Source: a virus
Virus record (IMG/VR): IMGVR_UViG_3300021962_000047
Coordinates: 1-64,000 of that record
Reading direction: 5' to 3' (one strand)
DNA: 64,000 nucleotides
Below are positions 20,629-31,300 of this stretch, piece by piece; within the stretch, counting starts at the first letter, position 1; every line of letters starts with the position of its first letter. The position numbers and the translations under genes were made by a program. The notes beneath the pieces were generated by a model, which saw nothing but the letters and a program-made list of their open reading frames with translations, ran no database searches and was not told the DNA's origin.

Positions 20629-20666
20629 ATACTGTATTTTGTTTTAAATTTAACGGGTCCGGTTTA

Positions 20667-20673
20667 ATAAATA
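20667..20673 (-). promoter_or_regulatory. TATTTAT motif ahead of the gp41-like helicase
   Basis: The sense strand reads TATTTAT 38 bases before the helicase ATG, in the 48-base gap after the 151-residue gene. It is the only copy found inside the replication operon and the most distant from its start codon. The flanking sequence also holds an imperfect inverted repeat (AACGGGTCCGGTT on the plus strand). Confidence 0.3.
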
Positions 20674-20676
20674 TGC

Positions 20677-21132
20677 TTAAATCAGACTATAGTTCATATA
20701 GTTGTGTGTTAAATTTTCAGATGAAAAAATGTCAGTCAACGCTCGAAGTATAGTTTTTAACTCTGGGCGTATGTCTACCGTATATCTTACCTTTGGAGGG
20801 TATACTTTAGCATCTAAAATTCTATGACAAATTGTCTCGTCACCCATCTTAATATAGACGTTAAAGAACTCATTTTCATCTGTATTTGATGTTTCTAAAA
20901 TCTCGGGTTCAACCATAATTTGGTCCATATTATCCATCATATACACCATTGTTTTTGCAACCAAAACTTGGTTGATAAGTTTAGTTACTTCATTCAAAAG
21001 TAAAGGTACCTCTAAGCTTCTACGAGCCTTTGAGTTATACCCTTTTACGTTGAAATAACGTTGTACTACAATGTTGTCATTCAAGGTTAACAAGAACTCC
21101 ATTTTAACTGCATCATTTGTTTGCTCTTTCAT
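20677..21132 (-). CDS. Replication-operon protein of unknown function
   Basis: This 151-residue protein is not recognised. It has mixed alpha/beta composition, a basic stretch around residues 32-40 (YNSKARRSLE), an acidic middle and a C-terminal helix ending NLTHNYMNYSLI. It shows no P-loop, zinc-binding cysteines or metal-binding Asp cluster. It lies 20 bases after the 5' nuclease and 48 bases before the gp41-like helicase, and is clearly co-oriented with them. In T4 the gp41 loader gp59 (217 residues) acts at this point in the pathway, so a helicase-loading or accessory role is a context-based possibility only. Confidence 0.55.
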   Translation of the reverse strand: MKEQTNDAVKMEFLLTLNDNIVVQRYFNVKGYNSKARRSLEVPLLLNEVTKLINQVLVAKTMVYMMDNMDQIMVEPEILETSNTDENEFFNVYIKMGDETICHRILDAKVYPPKVRYTVDIRPELKTILRALTDIFSSENLTHNYMNYSLI

Positions 21133-21151
21133 AAAAATTTTTAATTAATTG

Positions 21152-22159
21152 TTACTTTTTGTTTGTAAATCGTTTTTTTTCTTTCCTCGTTAGTTTCATA
21201 AATGGAGTGAGGAATTCCACCCATGCGTTGTCGTGTTTTGGTAAGAATTTAAATAGACCATCGTCCATCATCATTCTCATTAAGTTTTTATATCCTCTAC
21301 CATCGGGGTCCAATTCTTCTTTATAATATTGTTCAACTTCTTCTTTCCCTTCATCAGTAATTAAAGGTTCCGACAAATCTACGAGTTTTTTATTAATTTC
21401 AAAAAACTCATTTCCAAATACCCCTCTCTTTGTTACTCCCGTTAAAAGATTTTTTAGAGCTTTGTTTTCTTTGTCTTCCTTTAATAACTCTTCAGCTTTT
21501 GTCAAAATATGGTCAATAGAAACCTCATTTTCAAGTACCTCAGGAAAAAGTTTCACAAAAGTTTTTTCACCCAAGAGTCGAATACCATCAATGTTATCAG
21601 ATTTGTCTCCTGATAACACCTTATAGGTAACGACATTCTTATGTGGTATAGATATATCCCCTATTTTGATTTTAGAACCCATTTTAAGGTATTCTTTCAC
21701 CATAGGGGAGTAGATGGTCACATTCTCAGAGATAAGCTGTGTAAGGTCTTTATCTGAAGAGAAAATGGTTTTGAATTCGCCTTCAGAAATCTGACAGTAG
21801 TATGATATAACATCATCACTTTCACAGCCATCAAGCGTAATTTGACGGATGAACATTTCTTCCAAATATTCACGGACACGTCTTTTCTGCCAATTGAATG
21901 AATCTTTTTTAATTTCATTCAATCCGTCTCTACGGTTCATTTTATATTCGGGAAATATCATCCGTCTTTGGATTGCATTGTTGTTACCATCCCAAACAAC
22001 AATGACTTTGTCGAAATTGTGTTCTTGTAAAAATCTTTTTAAAGCATTAACAAAGTGGTAAATCGCACCAATATGGTTACCGTTATGGTAATACTCCTTA
22101 ACTCCGTGAAAGCCAATCTTGAACAGATTGTCCCCGTCAACCAATAATGTTTTTACCAC
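21152..22159 (-). CDS. 5'-3' exonuclease / flap nuclease, T4 RNase H-like
   Basis: This 335-residue protein of the FEN/5'-3' exonuclease family removes RNA primers and flaps on the lagging strand. Metal-binding acidic motifs are visible: LLVDGDNLF at the N-terminus, VVWDGNN around residue 55, GCESDDVISY around residue 116, IFSSDKDLTQL around residue 136, and a helix-hairpin-helix with VLSGDKSDNIDG around residue 185. Basic arch residues lie in AIQRRMIFPEYKMNRRD. T4 RNase H is 305 residues. The C-terminus is lysine-rich (KLTRKEKKRFTNKK). It lies 18 bases after uvsX in the replication operon. Confidence 0.9.
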   Translation of the reverse strand: MVKTLLVDGDNLFKIGFHGVKEYYHNGNHIGAIYHFVNALKRFLQEHNFDKVIVVWDGNNNAIQRRMIFPEYKMNRRDGLNEIKKDSFNWQKRRVREYLEEMFIRQITLDGCESDDVISYYCQISEGEFKTIFSSDKDLTQLISENVTIYSPMVKEYLKMGSKIKIGDISIPHKNVVTYKVLSGDKSDNIDGIRLLGEKTFVKLFPEVLENEVSIDHILTKAEELLKEDKENKALKNLLTGVTKRGVFGNEFFEINKKLVDLSEPLITDEGKEEVEQYYKEELDPDGRGYKNLMRMMMDDGLFKFLPKHDNAWVEFLTPFMKLTRKEKKRFTNKK

Positions 22160-22177
22160 TTTGAAATACCTAAAAGG

Positions 22178-23182
22178 TTACACATTCTCTGTTTCGTCTT
22201 CTAATTGGAAGTCACCTTCTGCTCCGATGATTTCTTTCCAATATTCTGAGTGTTCTTTTTTGTACGCTTCGATTGAAGATTTCTCTTCTGCCGAATCTTT
22301 ACCTGCCAAGAAACCGTGGGGGGTTACAATGATTCTTCCGTCTTCATATCCCAAACCATTGATGTGGTTTTTCAATACGGAAACTTTAGAACGGATTGCA
22401 AACTTAACGGTACGCTTGTCTTTGGTTGCGGTAATCTTAGTTGTACCCGCACCTTTTTGGTTACCAAACAAGAATACCAAAGATGAGTTCAACCAAATAG
22501 CTTCACCACCTTTTGCTTTGATTTTTGGTTGACCAAATGGATTATCTGGAAGTTCAACCCATGGTTGGTTAACAATAACTAAAGTGTTCTCAAATTTCGA
22601 ATCTGATTTACGTGAACCTGAGATACGTTGGTTAATACCCATACCAATCTTGTCGGCAAGAACCGCCGCATTGTGTTGTTTACCACCTTTACCTTCAAAA
22701 GTCATTTTACAGGGAACTGAACCTACTGAATCCCAAAGGAATAATAAATCATATTCCAACTCACCTTTTTCTTGAGCATCCAACAAATCGTTGATGTACT
22801 CTGTGATTTGTTCAATATAATCAAAATTGTTATTAAAAATAAAGAATCCGTCCCAATCCAATTCACCTGTTTCAGGGTCCACTACTTCTTCACACTCAAA
22901 ACCCATAAGGTGTGCGTGTTCAAATGACCATTTCTGTTCGGTGATAATAAACACAGGAAGAATACCCTTTTTTTGTGCATCAACAGCAGCTTTAACCAAA
23001 GCCGTGGTCTTACCTGTATCTGAGTGACCTAAGAACATATTCAAATGTCCAATAGCAGGACCAGGGATACCTACCGCATCCAAAAAGTCCTTACCTAAAT
23101 CCAAGTAACGTTGTGGTTTGTACTTAGCTGACGTAGAGAACTTCTTCTTAATGTCCTTGAAATCTTTTTTCTTAATTGCCAT
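22178..23182 (-). CDS. uvsX: RecA-like recombinase, UvsX type
   Basis: This 334-residue strand-exchange protein drives recombination-dependent replication and repair. Walker A is LGHSDTGKTT at residues 51-60. A conserved Glu follows in FIITEQKWSFEH, Walker B is LLFLWDSVGSV near residue 147, and the DNA-binding loop region holds GINQRISGSRKSDSKF followed by VIVNQPWV. The C-terminus is acidic (ENV preceded by QLEDET), as in UvsX and RecA, where it modulates DNA binding. The start overlaps the upstream 73-residue ORF by 11 bases. Together with the SSB two genes upstream it forms the presynaptic filament. Confidence 0.92.
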   Translation of the reverse strand: MAIKKKDFKDIKKKFSTSAKYKPQRYLDLGKDFLDAVGIPGPAIGHLNMFLGHSDTGKTTALVKAAVDAQKKGILPVFIITEQKWSFEHAHLMGFECEEVVDPETGELDWDGFFIFNNNFDYIEQITEYINDLLDAQEKGELEYDLLFLWDSVGSVPCKMTFEGKGGKQHNAAVLADKIGMGINQRISGSRKSDSKFENTLVIVNQPWVELPDNPFGQPKIKAKGGEAIWLNSSLVFLFGNQKGAGTTKITATKDKRTVKFAIRSKVSVLKNHINGLGYEDGRIIVTPHGFLAGKDSAEEKSSIEAYKKEHSEYWKEIIGAEGDFQLEDETENV

Positions 23183-23393
23183 AATTTTGAGAATAAAACT
23201 TTTTTAAATTTTCTAATTTATCATTGGCAGCTGCAAGTTTTTCAACAAACTTATCCATTTCTTCTAAATGTTGTGGGTGTTCTCCAATACCAACTGGATT
23301 CTCCATATACACCATCAATATTGCGGTCGCTTCTGCAATTTCGCTCTCGTACTTTTTAGTAAGAGAATCGTACATATATTTTCTGATTTTCAT
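23172..23393 (-). CDS. Small predicted coiled-coil protein upstream of uvsX
   Basis: This 73-residue, strongly helical protein has heptad-like repeats in its C-terminal half (MDKFVEKLAAANDKLENLKKF). No catalytic residues are seen. It overlaps the first codons of uvsX by 11 bases, so its expression is tied to the recombinase, and it follows the SSB gene after a terminator-like hairpin. In T4 the mediator UvsY (137 residues, helical) loads UvsX onto SSB-coated DNA. A mediator role for this shorter helical protein is a speculative analogy only. Confidence 0.55.
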   Translation of the reverse strand: MKIRKYMYDSLTKKYESEIAEATAILMVYMENPVGIGEHPQHLEEMDKFVEKLAAANDKLENLKKFYSQNYGN

Positions 23394-23412
23394 ATTTAAT
23401 ATAAATTAAGAA

Positions 23413-23440
23413 AGGCGAGGGATAACTAAATCCCCCGCCT
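23413..23440 (-). terminator. Terminator-like hairpin after the SSB gene
   Basis: An 11-pair stem (AGGCGAGGGAT with ATCCCCCGCCT on the plus strand, one A/C mismatch) and a six-base loop lie 9 bases past the SSB stop. On the minus strand it is followed by a weak TTTCTT run, so read-through to the UvsX genes is likely. The plus strand has eight Ts after it. It probably stabilises and partly ends the abundant SSB message. Confidence 0.65.
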
Positions 23441-23448
23441 CATTTTTT

Positions 23449-24300
23449 TTAGAATGGAAGGTCTTCGTCGATATCCATTTCAGCCTGTGGGTCAGAAGCT
23501 GTTGAGCTCATTTTAGAACCACCACCGATTGTCATCTCATCACTATCACCATAAACATACTTTTTCAAATCTGAATCCCAACGTGGAGTTTCTCCACGAG
23601 CAATCGCTTCCAAGTATTCTTCAGGTTTTTTAGTGTAAACATCATTCCATGTAAGTTCGTCGTCCAACCACTCTTTCTTGATTGCGCTGTCAGTATGAAG
23701 AGGACTTGGGTCGTCATACATAATGGTTTGAACTACAGTATATTCTTTACCACCAGGAGTTTTTGATTTGGTCAATTCAATAATCAAATCACGACCTTCC
23801 TCTGCGTTTGTAACATCACCCTTAGCTTTCCAAATTGGAATAATCTTATCCAAGATACCTTCTTGCTTGTAGTTGTCTTTAAAACGCCAAAACTTTACTC
23901 CGTCTTCTTCAGCGTCACGGTCAACCACCTTTACAATGTAGAATTTACGTGAACGGTACTGACGAGCCAATTCTTTGTCTGACTCTTTACCTGTTGACAT
24001 AAGTTCTTCATAAACTTCATTTAATGGTGAACGTTCTCCATCGTTCTTACCTGGGTCGTATAATTTAACCCACTTACCATCCACTTGGATTTCATGGTAC
24101 CATACCTCTTTAAATGGTGATGAACCATCTGATGTTGGGAGAATACGTACTCTCTTTTGACCAGATTTTTCACCTTTCAATAAGATAGTAGTAAAATACT
24201 TTTTCATTCTCTCTTCTTGAGAGACCTGTGACCCGCCATTGTTTGAACGTGTCGTGTTTTTTTCGTACTGTGCTAGTACTGCGTCTAATGAATTTTGCAT
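23449..24300 (-). CDS. gp32: Single-stranded DNA-binding protein, T4 gp32-like
   Basis: This 283-residue SSB coats unwound DNA and organises the replisome. The N-terminal region (MQNSLDAVLAQYEKN, then EERMKKYFTTILLKG) suits the basic, cooperativity-type segment of gp32. The core is rich in aromatic and basic residues (KEVWYHEIQVDGKWV, RQYRSRKFYIVKVV, VKFWRFKDNYKQ). The acidic C-terminus ends MDIDEDLPF, the partner-binding tail typical of SSBs. The protein contains no cysteine at all, so the structural zinc site of T4 gp32 (His-Cys3) is absent. It has its own promoter and terminator and heads the recombination genes, consistent with high, separately controlled expression. Confidence 0.85.
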   Translation of the reverse strand: MQNSLDAVLAQYEKNTTRSNNGGSQVSQEERMKKYFTTILLKGEKSGQKRVRILPTSDGSSPFKEVWYHEIQVDGKWVKLYDPGKNDGERSPLNEVYEELMSTGKESDKELARQYRSRKFYIVKVVDRDAEEDGVKFWRFKDNYKQEGILDKIIPIWKAKGDVTNAEEGRDLIIELTKSKTPGGKEYTVVQTIMYDDPSPLHTDSAIKKEWLDDELTWNDVYTKKPEEYLEAIARGETPRWDSDLKKYVYGDSDEMTIGGGSKMSSTASDPQAEMDIDEDLPF

Positions 24301-24349
24301 CGTTTTTTAATTGTTTTTAAAGTTAATAGAATCTCATATACTCTACATA

Positions 24350-24380
24350 CAATTATACTAAACTACAATTCAAAGTCAAA
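24350..24380 (-). promoter_or_regulatory. Predicted promoter for the SSB gene
   Basis: On the minus strand TTGACT (24374-24379) and TATAAT are separated by 16 bases, close to the general bacterial -35/-10 consensus. The same stretch also reads as the Bacteroidetes pattern: TTTG, 19 bases, then TATAATTG, one mismatch from TAnnTTTG. It lies just downstream of a terminator and about 50 bases before the SSB ATG. It is the best promoter seen in the window and is probably an early or middle host-sigma promoter. Confidence 0.75.
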
Positions 24381-24388
24381 TATCCGGT

Positions 24389-24434
24389 AAAAAAAAAAGA
24401 CCCGAGAGCAGTTCTTACGGTATGCAACTCGGGT
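24389..24434 (-). terminator. Intrinsic terminator between the 211-residue gene and SSB
   Basis: On the minus strand ACCCGAG (from 24434) pairs with CTCGGGT (to 24400) across a 21-base loop and is followed by C and ten Ts (24398-24389). The loop can add an AGTT/AACT inner pairing. It stops transcription from the baseplate hub side just before the SSB promoter. Confidence 0.85.
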
Positions 24435-24441
24435 ACGTTTT

Positions 24442-24459
24442 TGCCTAAGGTAGCAGGCA
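24442..24459 (-). other. Small hairpin directly before the terminator
   Basis: TGCCT and AGGCA flank an eight-base loop (GCTACCTT on the minus strand), 7 bases before the terminator stem and just past the 211-residue gene's stop. Two consecutive hairpins and a T-run could be an elaborate terminator or a small 3'-derived RNA. Confidence 0.4.
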
Positions 24460-24469
24460 TCTTAAAACA

Positions 24470-25105
24470 TTAATATTGATTGTCGTCTTTATAAATGTTA
24501 AATGTCTTTTTTATATCAGCTGGTGAAAAATTCTCAACTTCATCATCAGTTAAAACATATTCGTTTTTACCTGAAGCTTCCATATCACCTTGCTTATCTT
24601 CAAAAAAATCAGTAAGTTTTTGATTATATGGATAAGAATCCAAACTTCTTAATTGTAATTTCTCCTCAGGACTCTTTTGACGATACTTTTCAATTTTGTT
24701 TTCAATATTGTTAATCTTATCAAAAATAGAATCCATAGCACCTAACTTTTCTTCTAAGTCATTTAACTTGTCCATCATAGAAGTCATATATTCTTCTTGC
24801 TTTGACTGGATATCTTTTTGAGATGTAACTAAATCAGTAATGTCTAATTCTTCTACATCACCATCTGTTGATGTTTCACCTTCAACATTACCTTCATTAT
24901 CAATTTTTTCAACATCTGGGTCAGTCGCCGTATCAATTGGTTCAGGAATTTCATCAACAGGAGCATCACCTTCAGGTGCTGCTGCCGCGTCTATTTCAGT
25001 ATCAGCAGGTGCTTCAGCTGTTGGGTCATCGAATTGTTCAACAATATAATTGTTAATCTTTTTATATCTTTCGACCTCTTCACTAATTTTTTTAGCTATT
25101 GACAT
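24470..25105 (-). CDS. Acidic coiled-coil protein of unknown function
   Basis: This is a 211-residue protein. Residues about 25-90 are a low-complexity acidic Ala/Pro/Glu/Asp-rich stretch, probably disordered. It is followed by a coiled coil at about residues 100-150 (QEEYMTSMMDKLNDLEEKL, then DKINNIENKIEKY). The C-terminus is again acidic. This profile resembles phage scaffolding or prohead-core proteins and assembly chaperones, but its place between the hub gene side and the SSB promoter gives no proof. No enzymatic motif is seen. Transcription stops just after it at a strong terminator. Confidence 0.6.
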   Translation of the reverse strand: MSIAKKISEEVERYKKINNYIVEQFDDPTAEAPADTEIDAAAAPEGDAPVDEIPEPIDTATDPDVEKIDNEGNVEGETSTDGDVEELDITDLVTSQKDIQSKQEEYMTSMMDKLNDLEEKLGAMDSIFDKINNIENKIEKYRQKSPEEKLQLRSLDSYPYNQKLTDFFEDKQGDMEASGKNEYVLTDDEVENFSPADIKKTFNIYKDDNQY

Positions 25106-25117
25106 TTTTTTATATTT

Positions 25118-25342
25118 TTAACCGTTTAATAATGTTTTTACACCATGTGGTGTTTCAACCCTTAAAGTTCTATTTAACTTCATGGTATTATCCACTCTTT
25201 CGATAAGACCATCTTTCATTCTAACTGTATAACAGTCACCAGTGTCTAAATCACAAACTTCTTTATAACCATTTCCAGCATCTCTTTCTGAGATTCTAGT
25301 GTCTTTGGCTAAATAACTATCTAATAAATTTTTGATATCCAT
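25118..25342 (-). CDS. Small conserved-looking protein of unknown function
   Basis: This is a 74-residue protein when started at the ATG at 25342 (MDIKNLLDSYLAKD). A longer in-frame version from 25387 would add an uncharacteristic MKKHKVCYIYIKN leader and occupy the gap after the hub gene. I prefer the internal start because a TATTTAT motif and an A-rich stretch sit directly before it. The sequence is a short helix followed by beta-like strands with two cysteines (CDLDTGDCYTV). It shows no known domain. It lies between the hub gene and the acidic coiled-coil gene. Confidence 0.5.
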   Translation of the reverse strand: MDIKNLLDSYLAKDTRISERDAGNGYKEVCDLDTGDCYTVRMKDGLIERVDNTMKLNRTLRVETPHGVKTLLNG

Positions 25343-25357
25343 AACGATATTTTTAAT

Positions 25358-25364
25358 ATAAATA
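25358..25364 (-). promoter_or_regulatory. TATTTAT motif ahead of the 74-residue ORF
   Basis: The sense strand reads TATTTAT, then 15 A/T-rich bases, then ATG at 25342, as at many other unit starts in this window. It supports the shorter start for this ORF. Confidence 0.35.
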
Positions 25365-25387
25365 TAACAAACTTTATGTTTTTTCAA

Positions 25388-28300
25388 TTATAACCCATTT
25401 GAAACGGAATAATTTAATGCCGATTGGAACGATGCCACTGTTCTTTGCCAGTAATTTTTATTATTAACCACACCCCCGCTTTTATTTGCATCACTAATGG
25501 CTTTGTCAATTTTTTGTTCGACATCATTACCACCATATAAACCGACACCTAAATTCCAACACGATTTCCATAATCTAGCATAAGATTCGGCTTCACCATA
25601 ATAACTTTGATATTGATTTTGTCTTTGTACAAAACCAGCTGTATTGAATCTACTTAATACAAACTTTATTGAATTGTCAAAATTATCGAATACCGCGAGT
25701 GGTCTTGAACCACCCTCTATTACTTTAACACAAGATTGTCCCGATACAAACCCAATCATATTATTACTCCATGTTCCATCGGTATGTATTCCAAATAAAT
25801 CATTACCAACACACGTAAAGTTGGTACCTTGACCTTGTTCCGTCCAAGCCATTCCAAAAACCAATCTTCGTATCTTTAAAGGTATATCCGTTCTTGTTTT
25901 TAGGTATTCAATAACATCTTTCTTTCCGATTGTGGTGATACTACTATTGTCAATCCACGGTAGGTTAGGGTATTTTGTTTTATTTAAACAATCCGCCAAT
26001 ACGGCTCTTGTTGGTTTATTAACCCCACCCTGAGGCAATGCCGGAGGATTAGTATTTGTAGTTACAGTTGTAGATGCTTCGGATTCAAGATTTGCGTTAG
26101 CACTTGTTTGTCCACTTGTTGTTGTAACAATATTATTAACCTTTTTCTGATACCTTCTCAATAAATCTAAATTAACACTCATTGTAAGTTTATCCAAATT
26201 TGGGAATGAGAATTTTGAAATCCTTACCCCCGAAAAGTCTGTTTGGAAGTCATTTGGTGTAATAGTATGTGTTACATTTAAAATCCAATAAGGTCCTGTA
26301 AACATTGGAACATATCTTAAGTTAAAGTACATTGTAGGTTGTATCATAACATTACCCATCGATTGTACCTCACAAGTATAACTTCTAGTTTTGTATATGT
26401 TAAATAATGATGTGGACTGCTGATACGTCTTTTGACCTTTTGTTTGGTTTGCCATATCCGTCAACACTTTGAAGGTTTCAGAAGTGTTTTTATATTGTGA
26501 TTGGTTTAATGAAATAGATTTAAATATATTTTGGTTTCTAATACCAAAATCCACATTAAACGCAACAACTTTGTTAGACGTTCCCCAGTCTTGTTTATTA
26601 TTTTGATTCTCAACCAATGGGTTTTCAGATGATTTTCTCAAATCAAAACTATCATTGGCAAAACGATAATCTATATTTTCTTTTTGTTCTGTATGTTCTG
26701 ACAATCTATTGGTGTACATACAAACAAACTTTGGTTTGTTTTTTTGATAATCAACCTCAAGGTATGTTCCGAACGAGCTATTTGGAATATCGATGTCTTG
26801 TGGTACACCATTTTTAGTTATCTCTTGAACACCATAAAAGTTAACATATGCCGGCAAAGCCATGAATATGAAATTATTATGAGCCAAGATTTCACCAATT
26901 AATGAATATAAAGATGCTGTCTCTCGTTCGTTTGATAACCAACTTGATAAATGATTTACATCTACAATAATACTATCACCGATATCTCGGTTAGCTCTAT
27001 CTAAAAATAAAAAGTCCTCAAATAAAACTCGGTTTTTAAAATCACCACCCGCAATCCATTTGTCATTCAAAACTTTGAACACTTCCCAAAGTTCCGTCTT
27101 TGCAATATCACCGTCCATCGCACTTCTTTTCGATTCCTTGATTTGGGTAATATTTGGAATGTTCTTATTCAAATATCTAAACACATTGTTAAGAATGTTT
27201 GATTGATATTTGTTTTGATTACTCAAGTATTGATTAAGGTTTGTCGTGAAGGTCGCACTAGTTAATGACGGGTTTTGTAATTTTTGTGTGGCAAAAATCT
27301 TAATTACCTGTGAAAGCTGTTCAACATTTGTTTTAGTGAATTCAATATTCATGGTAATAAAGAAATCAGTAATATATGAACCACTATCCTTATAACTTAA
27401 ATCACTATTAGTAAATTCACCAACATTTAATTTTAATGCTTTCCAAGCATCGGGATAAGCCGCTTGGCTTTGTAGTAATGTCGTTCCACCACCTGAAGAA
27501 GGTAACGAATTAGTTACATATTTTCCAAAATTAATTGGGTCAACAGGTTTGAATGTATCGTTAGTTGATAATGAATTGAATACTCTTCTATCAAAATTAC
27601 CAGGATTACCCCTCTTTAAAATTACCTGATAACCTAAGAATTGTTCCATACCATAAACAAAATTAGTCATCTGATTATCAGAAATTTCATAAGCTATACC
27701 ATTTTCATTATTACTCTTTGGCATATCAGAAATAAATAAAGGTCGTAACACCGATATAATATTCCTATTATATATGTCTTGTAAATCGGTTAAATCAAAA
27801 TAAGATAAGTTCGTATTTTCACCCGCCAATAATTCAATTGTATTATCAGGAGATTTTGTGAAATTCAAAAACTCGTTCTCAAAAATGTCCAATAACTGTT
27901 TAGGGAAAACAGAAAGTAACTCTTCAATGTTAGAATAGTCAGAATTATAAGTGATTGTAAATGGGTCTTGATATTCATTTTCAGTGTCAATCACTTTTAG
28001 ATATTCATTATACGACGGCTTTTTAACTAACGAGTTATTATAGAAACCAAAGTTTGAACCTCCCCACAATGAACGAGCCGACCCATCGTAAAGTGTTTGG
28101 TCAGACAATACTTGTGTCGGGGTCTTTTGGAAAATATTCGTTATACCATTTGTATTTTCAAATCTATATTGTGAGAATGATAACCCACCAGTTGAGGGGA
28201 TTACAAAGATTCTTGGTTGATTAATATTATTGTCATATAAACCAGTTGTATCCTCAATATATTGATACCAGTTTTTAATGGACAGGTTTTGTGTTGTTGG

Positions 28301-31300
28301 AGTTGCAAATTGATTTGACGGTACCATAACCGTGGAGTCATTTGTAAAACCAATTCTTAATCCATTATTATATGCACTATCCCAACCCGACGGAGTATAA
28401 TCAGTTATAATATCGGTGTCGGTAAACATATAATAAATTGAGTTTATTAACTTTGGATATAGTCCAATGTTAATTGACATATTTTGTGATACCCCTGCCA
28501 ATGTATTTTGCATCTCATACAAATAATTAGACCCGTCATATTTCTTTATATTATATGAAGTTATCGGTTGTTGATTGGTGGGGTCGTAAGCATCATTTTG
28601 GTCAAAACTCTTCCATACCGTATCTAAATGGTCAACACCATTTTCGATATAATTTTTGTAACGATGCCATATTGAACCGTATTTTAAAATCCAAGCGTAT
28701 GGTAATTTGTGAATGGCGGAAGTTTTATTAAAGATTGCTGATAAATAACTCTTCAACGATTGTTGACTGAGTCCGTTATCATCAGTTACAAATAATGATT
28801 TTTCTTTTAATGTTGATAGTGGTAGTGAATTTAAGAACAAATACGCTAAGTTCTTATATGGATAAGGGTTACCATTTTTGTAGTTATCAACACCTTCAAT
28901 AATTGAATTGATGAAGTATGGAGTGTTAAGTAATGATGTTGTTTGAGTTTCACTTACATTACCCTGATAGTTTGGACCATAGTTAATTACAGATTCAGTA
29001 ATAAAATAATTTAAATTAGTCACCAACCTATTATCATAATAAGCTTTCATCATCAGATTAGTACTAACATTCTTAGTCTGACTTGGAGCGGTGGGTAAGT
29101 TGTTAATCCAAGAAATATTAGTTAAAGGAACATCTTTAGTTACTGAGGTTAAATCACTTGGGTTAAATGAACAAATGGTTTTTTTATTATCAAAATAATA
29201 TAATGATTTAGTTGTATCATTAGAATCTCTAACATTACCTACGGAATTACCATAAGCCATATTATTTTTTAACCAATTTAAATCAGTAAATGGATATACG
29301 TCAGTATAATCTAAAGTATTTGATTGAGTGCTTTTTAGATATTCTACAAGTTTATTTTGACTTTCTTGTGAGTCCTGTACAGTAATACTTTCAACATTAA
29401 TTGTATCTAAAGAATATATGTAAGAATCATTATCAATGTCTGCATTTATATAGTCAGTATTAAAAATATCTCTAATATAGTTATTCCAATTTTGACCCGT
29501 TCCCTCATTTGAAATACTCTTTAAGAATGGTTCAAAAGTTTGGAAACTTAATCCATATCTTTTGAGTATCATCATTAGCTCAGGGTCCGAACTAATCGCT
29601 TCTTTAATTGTGTATGATTCAAAATCACCTAAAACACTATAAAGGTCATATCTTGATTGTTCGTCTCTAAATAATTTAGAGTAATAGGTATTCAAATATG
29701 TTCTTTCCCAAATTTCGTAAAAAAATGGCACCTCAGATTTATCACCATACGGTTGTACAGTATACGGGAATTCAATAGCATTAGAAGGTATAAAGTTAGC
29801 TTCCTTCTTTTGATTAGGCATAGTTGATGGTGTAGGAAGCGCTTGTTTTAACAATTGACCTGTTACATATTCTTCTAAAAATTCAATTTCTGGCCATTTG
29901 TCATAGAGATATCCCTTAGTTCTATTTATTGAACTACTCAATCCAGGGTATTTTACTACTTGATATACGTTATCTTTCTCATCTTTTTCTTGTTCAATGT
30001 ATTGAGGCCAAGGATAAACAAAATTAATTTCAGTAAGTTCCTCACTTCCAATTACCTGTCCATTAACTACAAATTTATTATCAACATTTGTTGATTGTTC
30101 TGGATTTAAAATTGCGGAAGCACGAACTGGGTCAGATTTTAACTTCCAAGCTTCAGTATGAACATCATCCATTAACCTATAGAATGCATCCGCACTAGCC
30201 ATAATTACCGCTAAAATATTTCTTATGGTCGGTTTAAATCCTAATCCATTCTCTGATGATTCTATTTTTTCCATCAAAGCGTCCGATAATTGATTTTCAA
30301 TTTTTTCCTCTAAAACACCAAATCTTTCCTCTAAATCTGATATTTTTTCAAGAAATGAATTAACTGAAAATTTAGCATTATTATATTTTGTTCCAAACCC
30401 AAAATATATTATTTGTTCATCAGTGACAATTTCTTGAGTTTGAAAATCATATTTAAAACCTTTTGCCTTTATATCTGTTATTAAGGTTAAAGTATAAGCA
30501 GATAATTCGACTTCATTAGGTGCTTTATTGTTAGTTAAAATATATGATTGCTCTAAATTAATTTTTTCTTGTAAATCTTCACTTGTAATGTAAAAAGGAA
30601 AATCATTATAATTCATCGTGAATGTTAATGACGATGAATATGTCTTTCCATTAATTGTGTACTTACCATTATCACCAAAAGTTGCGTTATTTGATAATTT
30701 ATTATTATAAAATTTAACTATACTATCAGTCAATTCAACTATAGCATCTTTTTTGGCTTGTAAATTTAAATCTTTTTTAAATGTATAATATATCTCACCT
30801 GTAGTGTTATCTACCAACACATTTTTACCGTCCATATATTTTTGATACCATGATTGAGTATTTTGACTATATACTCTATCTCGATAATCATTGATTACTT
30901 TTCTATACTCATCAATATCGTTTAAAACACTTACATCTTCTTTAGCAAAACTATTTGTAATATACTCTTCTAATTTGTCTAACTTCATCTTCATTTGAGC
31001 AATTGTCAGACGAGGGAAGTTTGGACCTATTAATCCTTTAGATTCGTAGTAATTATAAACTTCTCGTATCTTTTTCATTCCACGAGTTGTTATAATTTGA
31101 GACATAGGTTGGGTTTGATTTACACCAGTATTTGCCAACGCTATCAATTCAAATGGGTCTGTAAGATTATTTGCAGAATCTATTAATAATTGTTCTTGGT
31201 CTCCGTTTGCTAACCCATCTGTAGAATTTGGTATACTTAACGTTGAGTTGTACATGTGCGGTAACGCATAAAGTGAACCTAATGGCAAATCCGATAGAAT

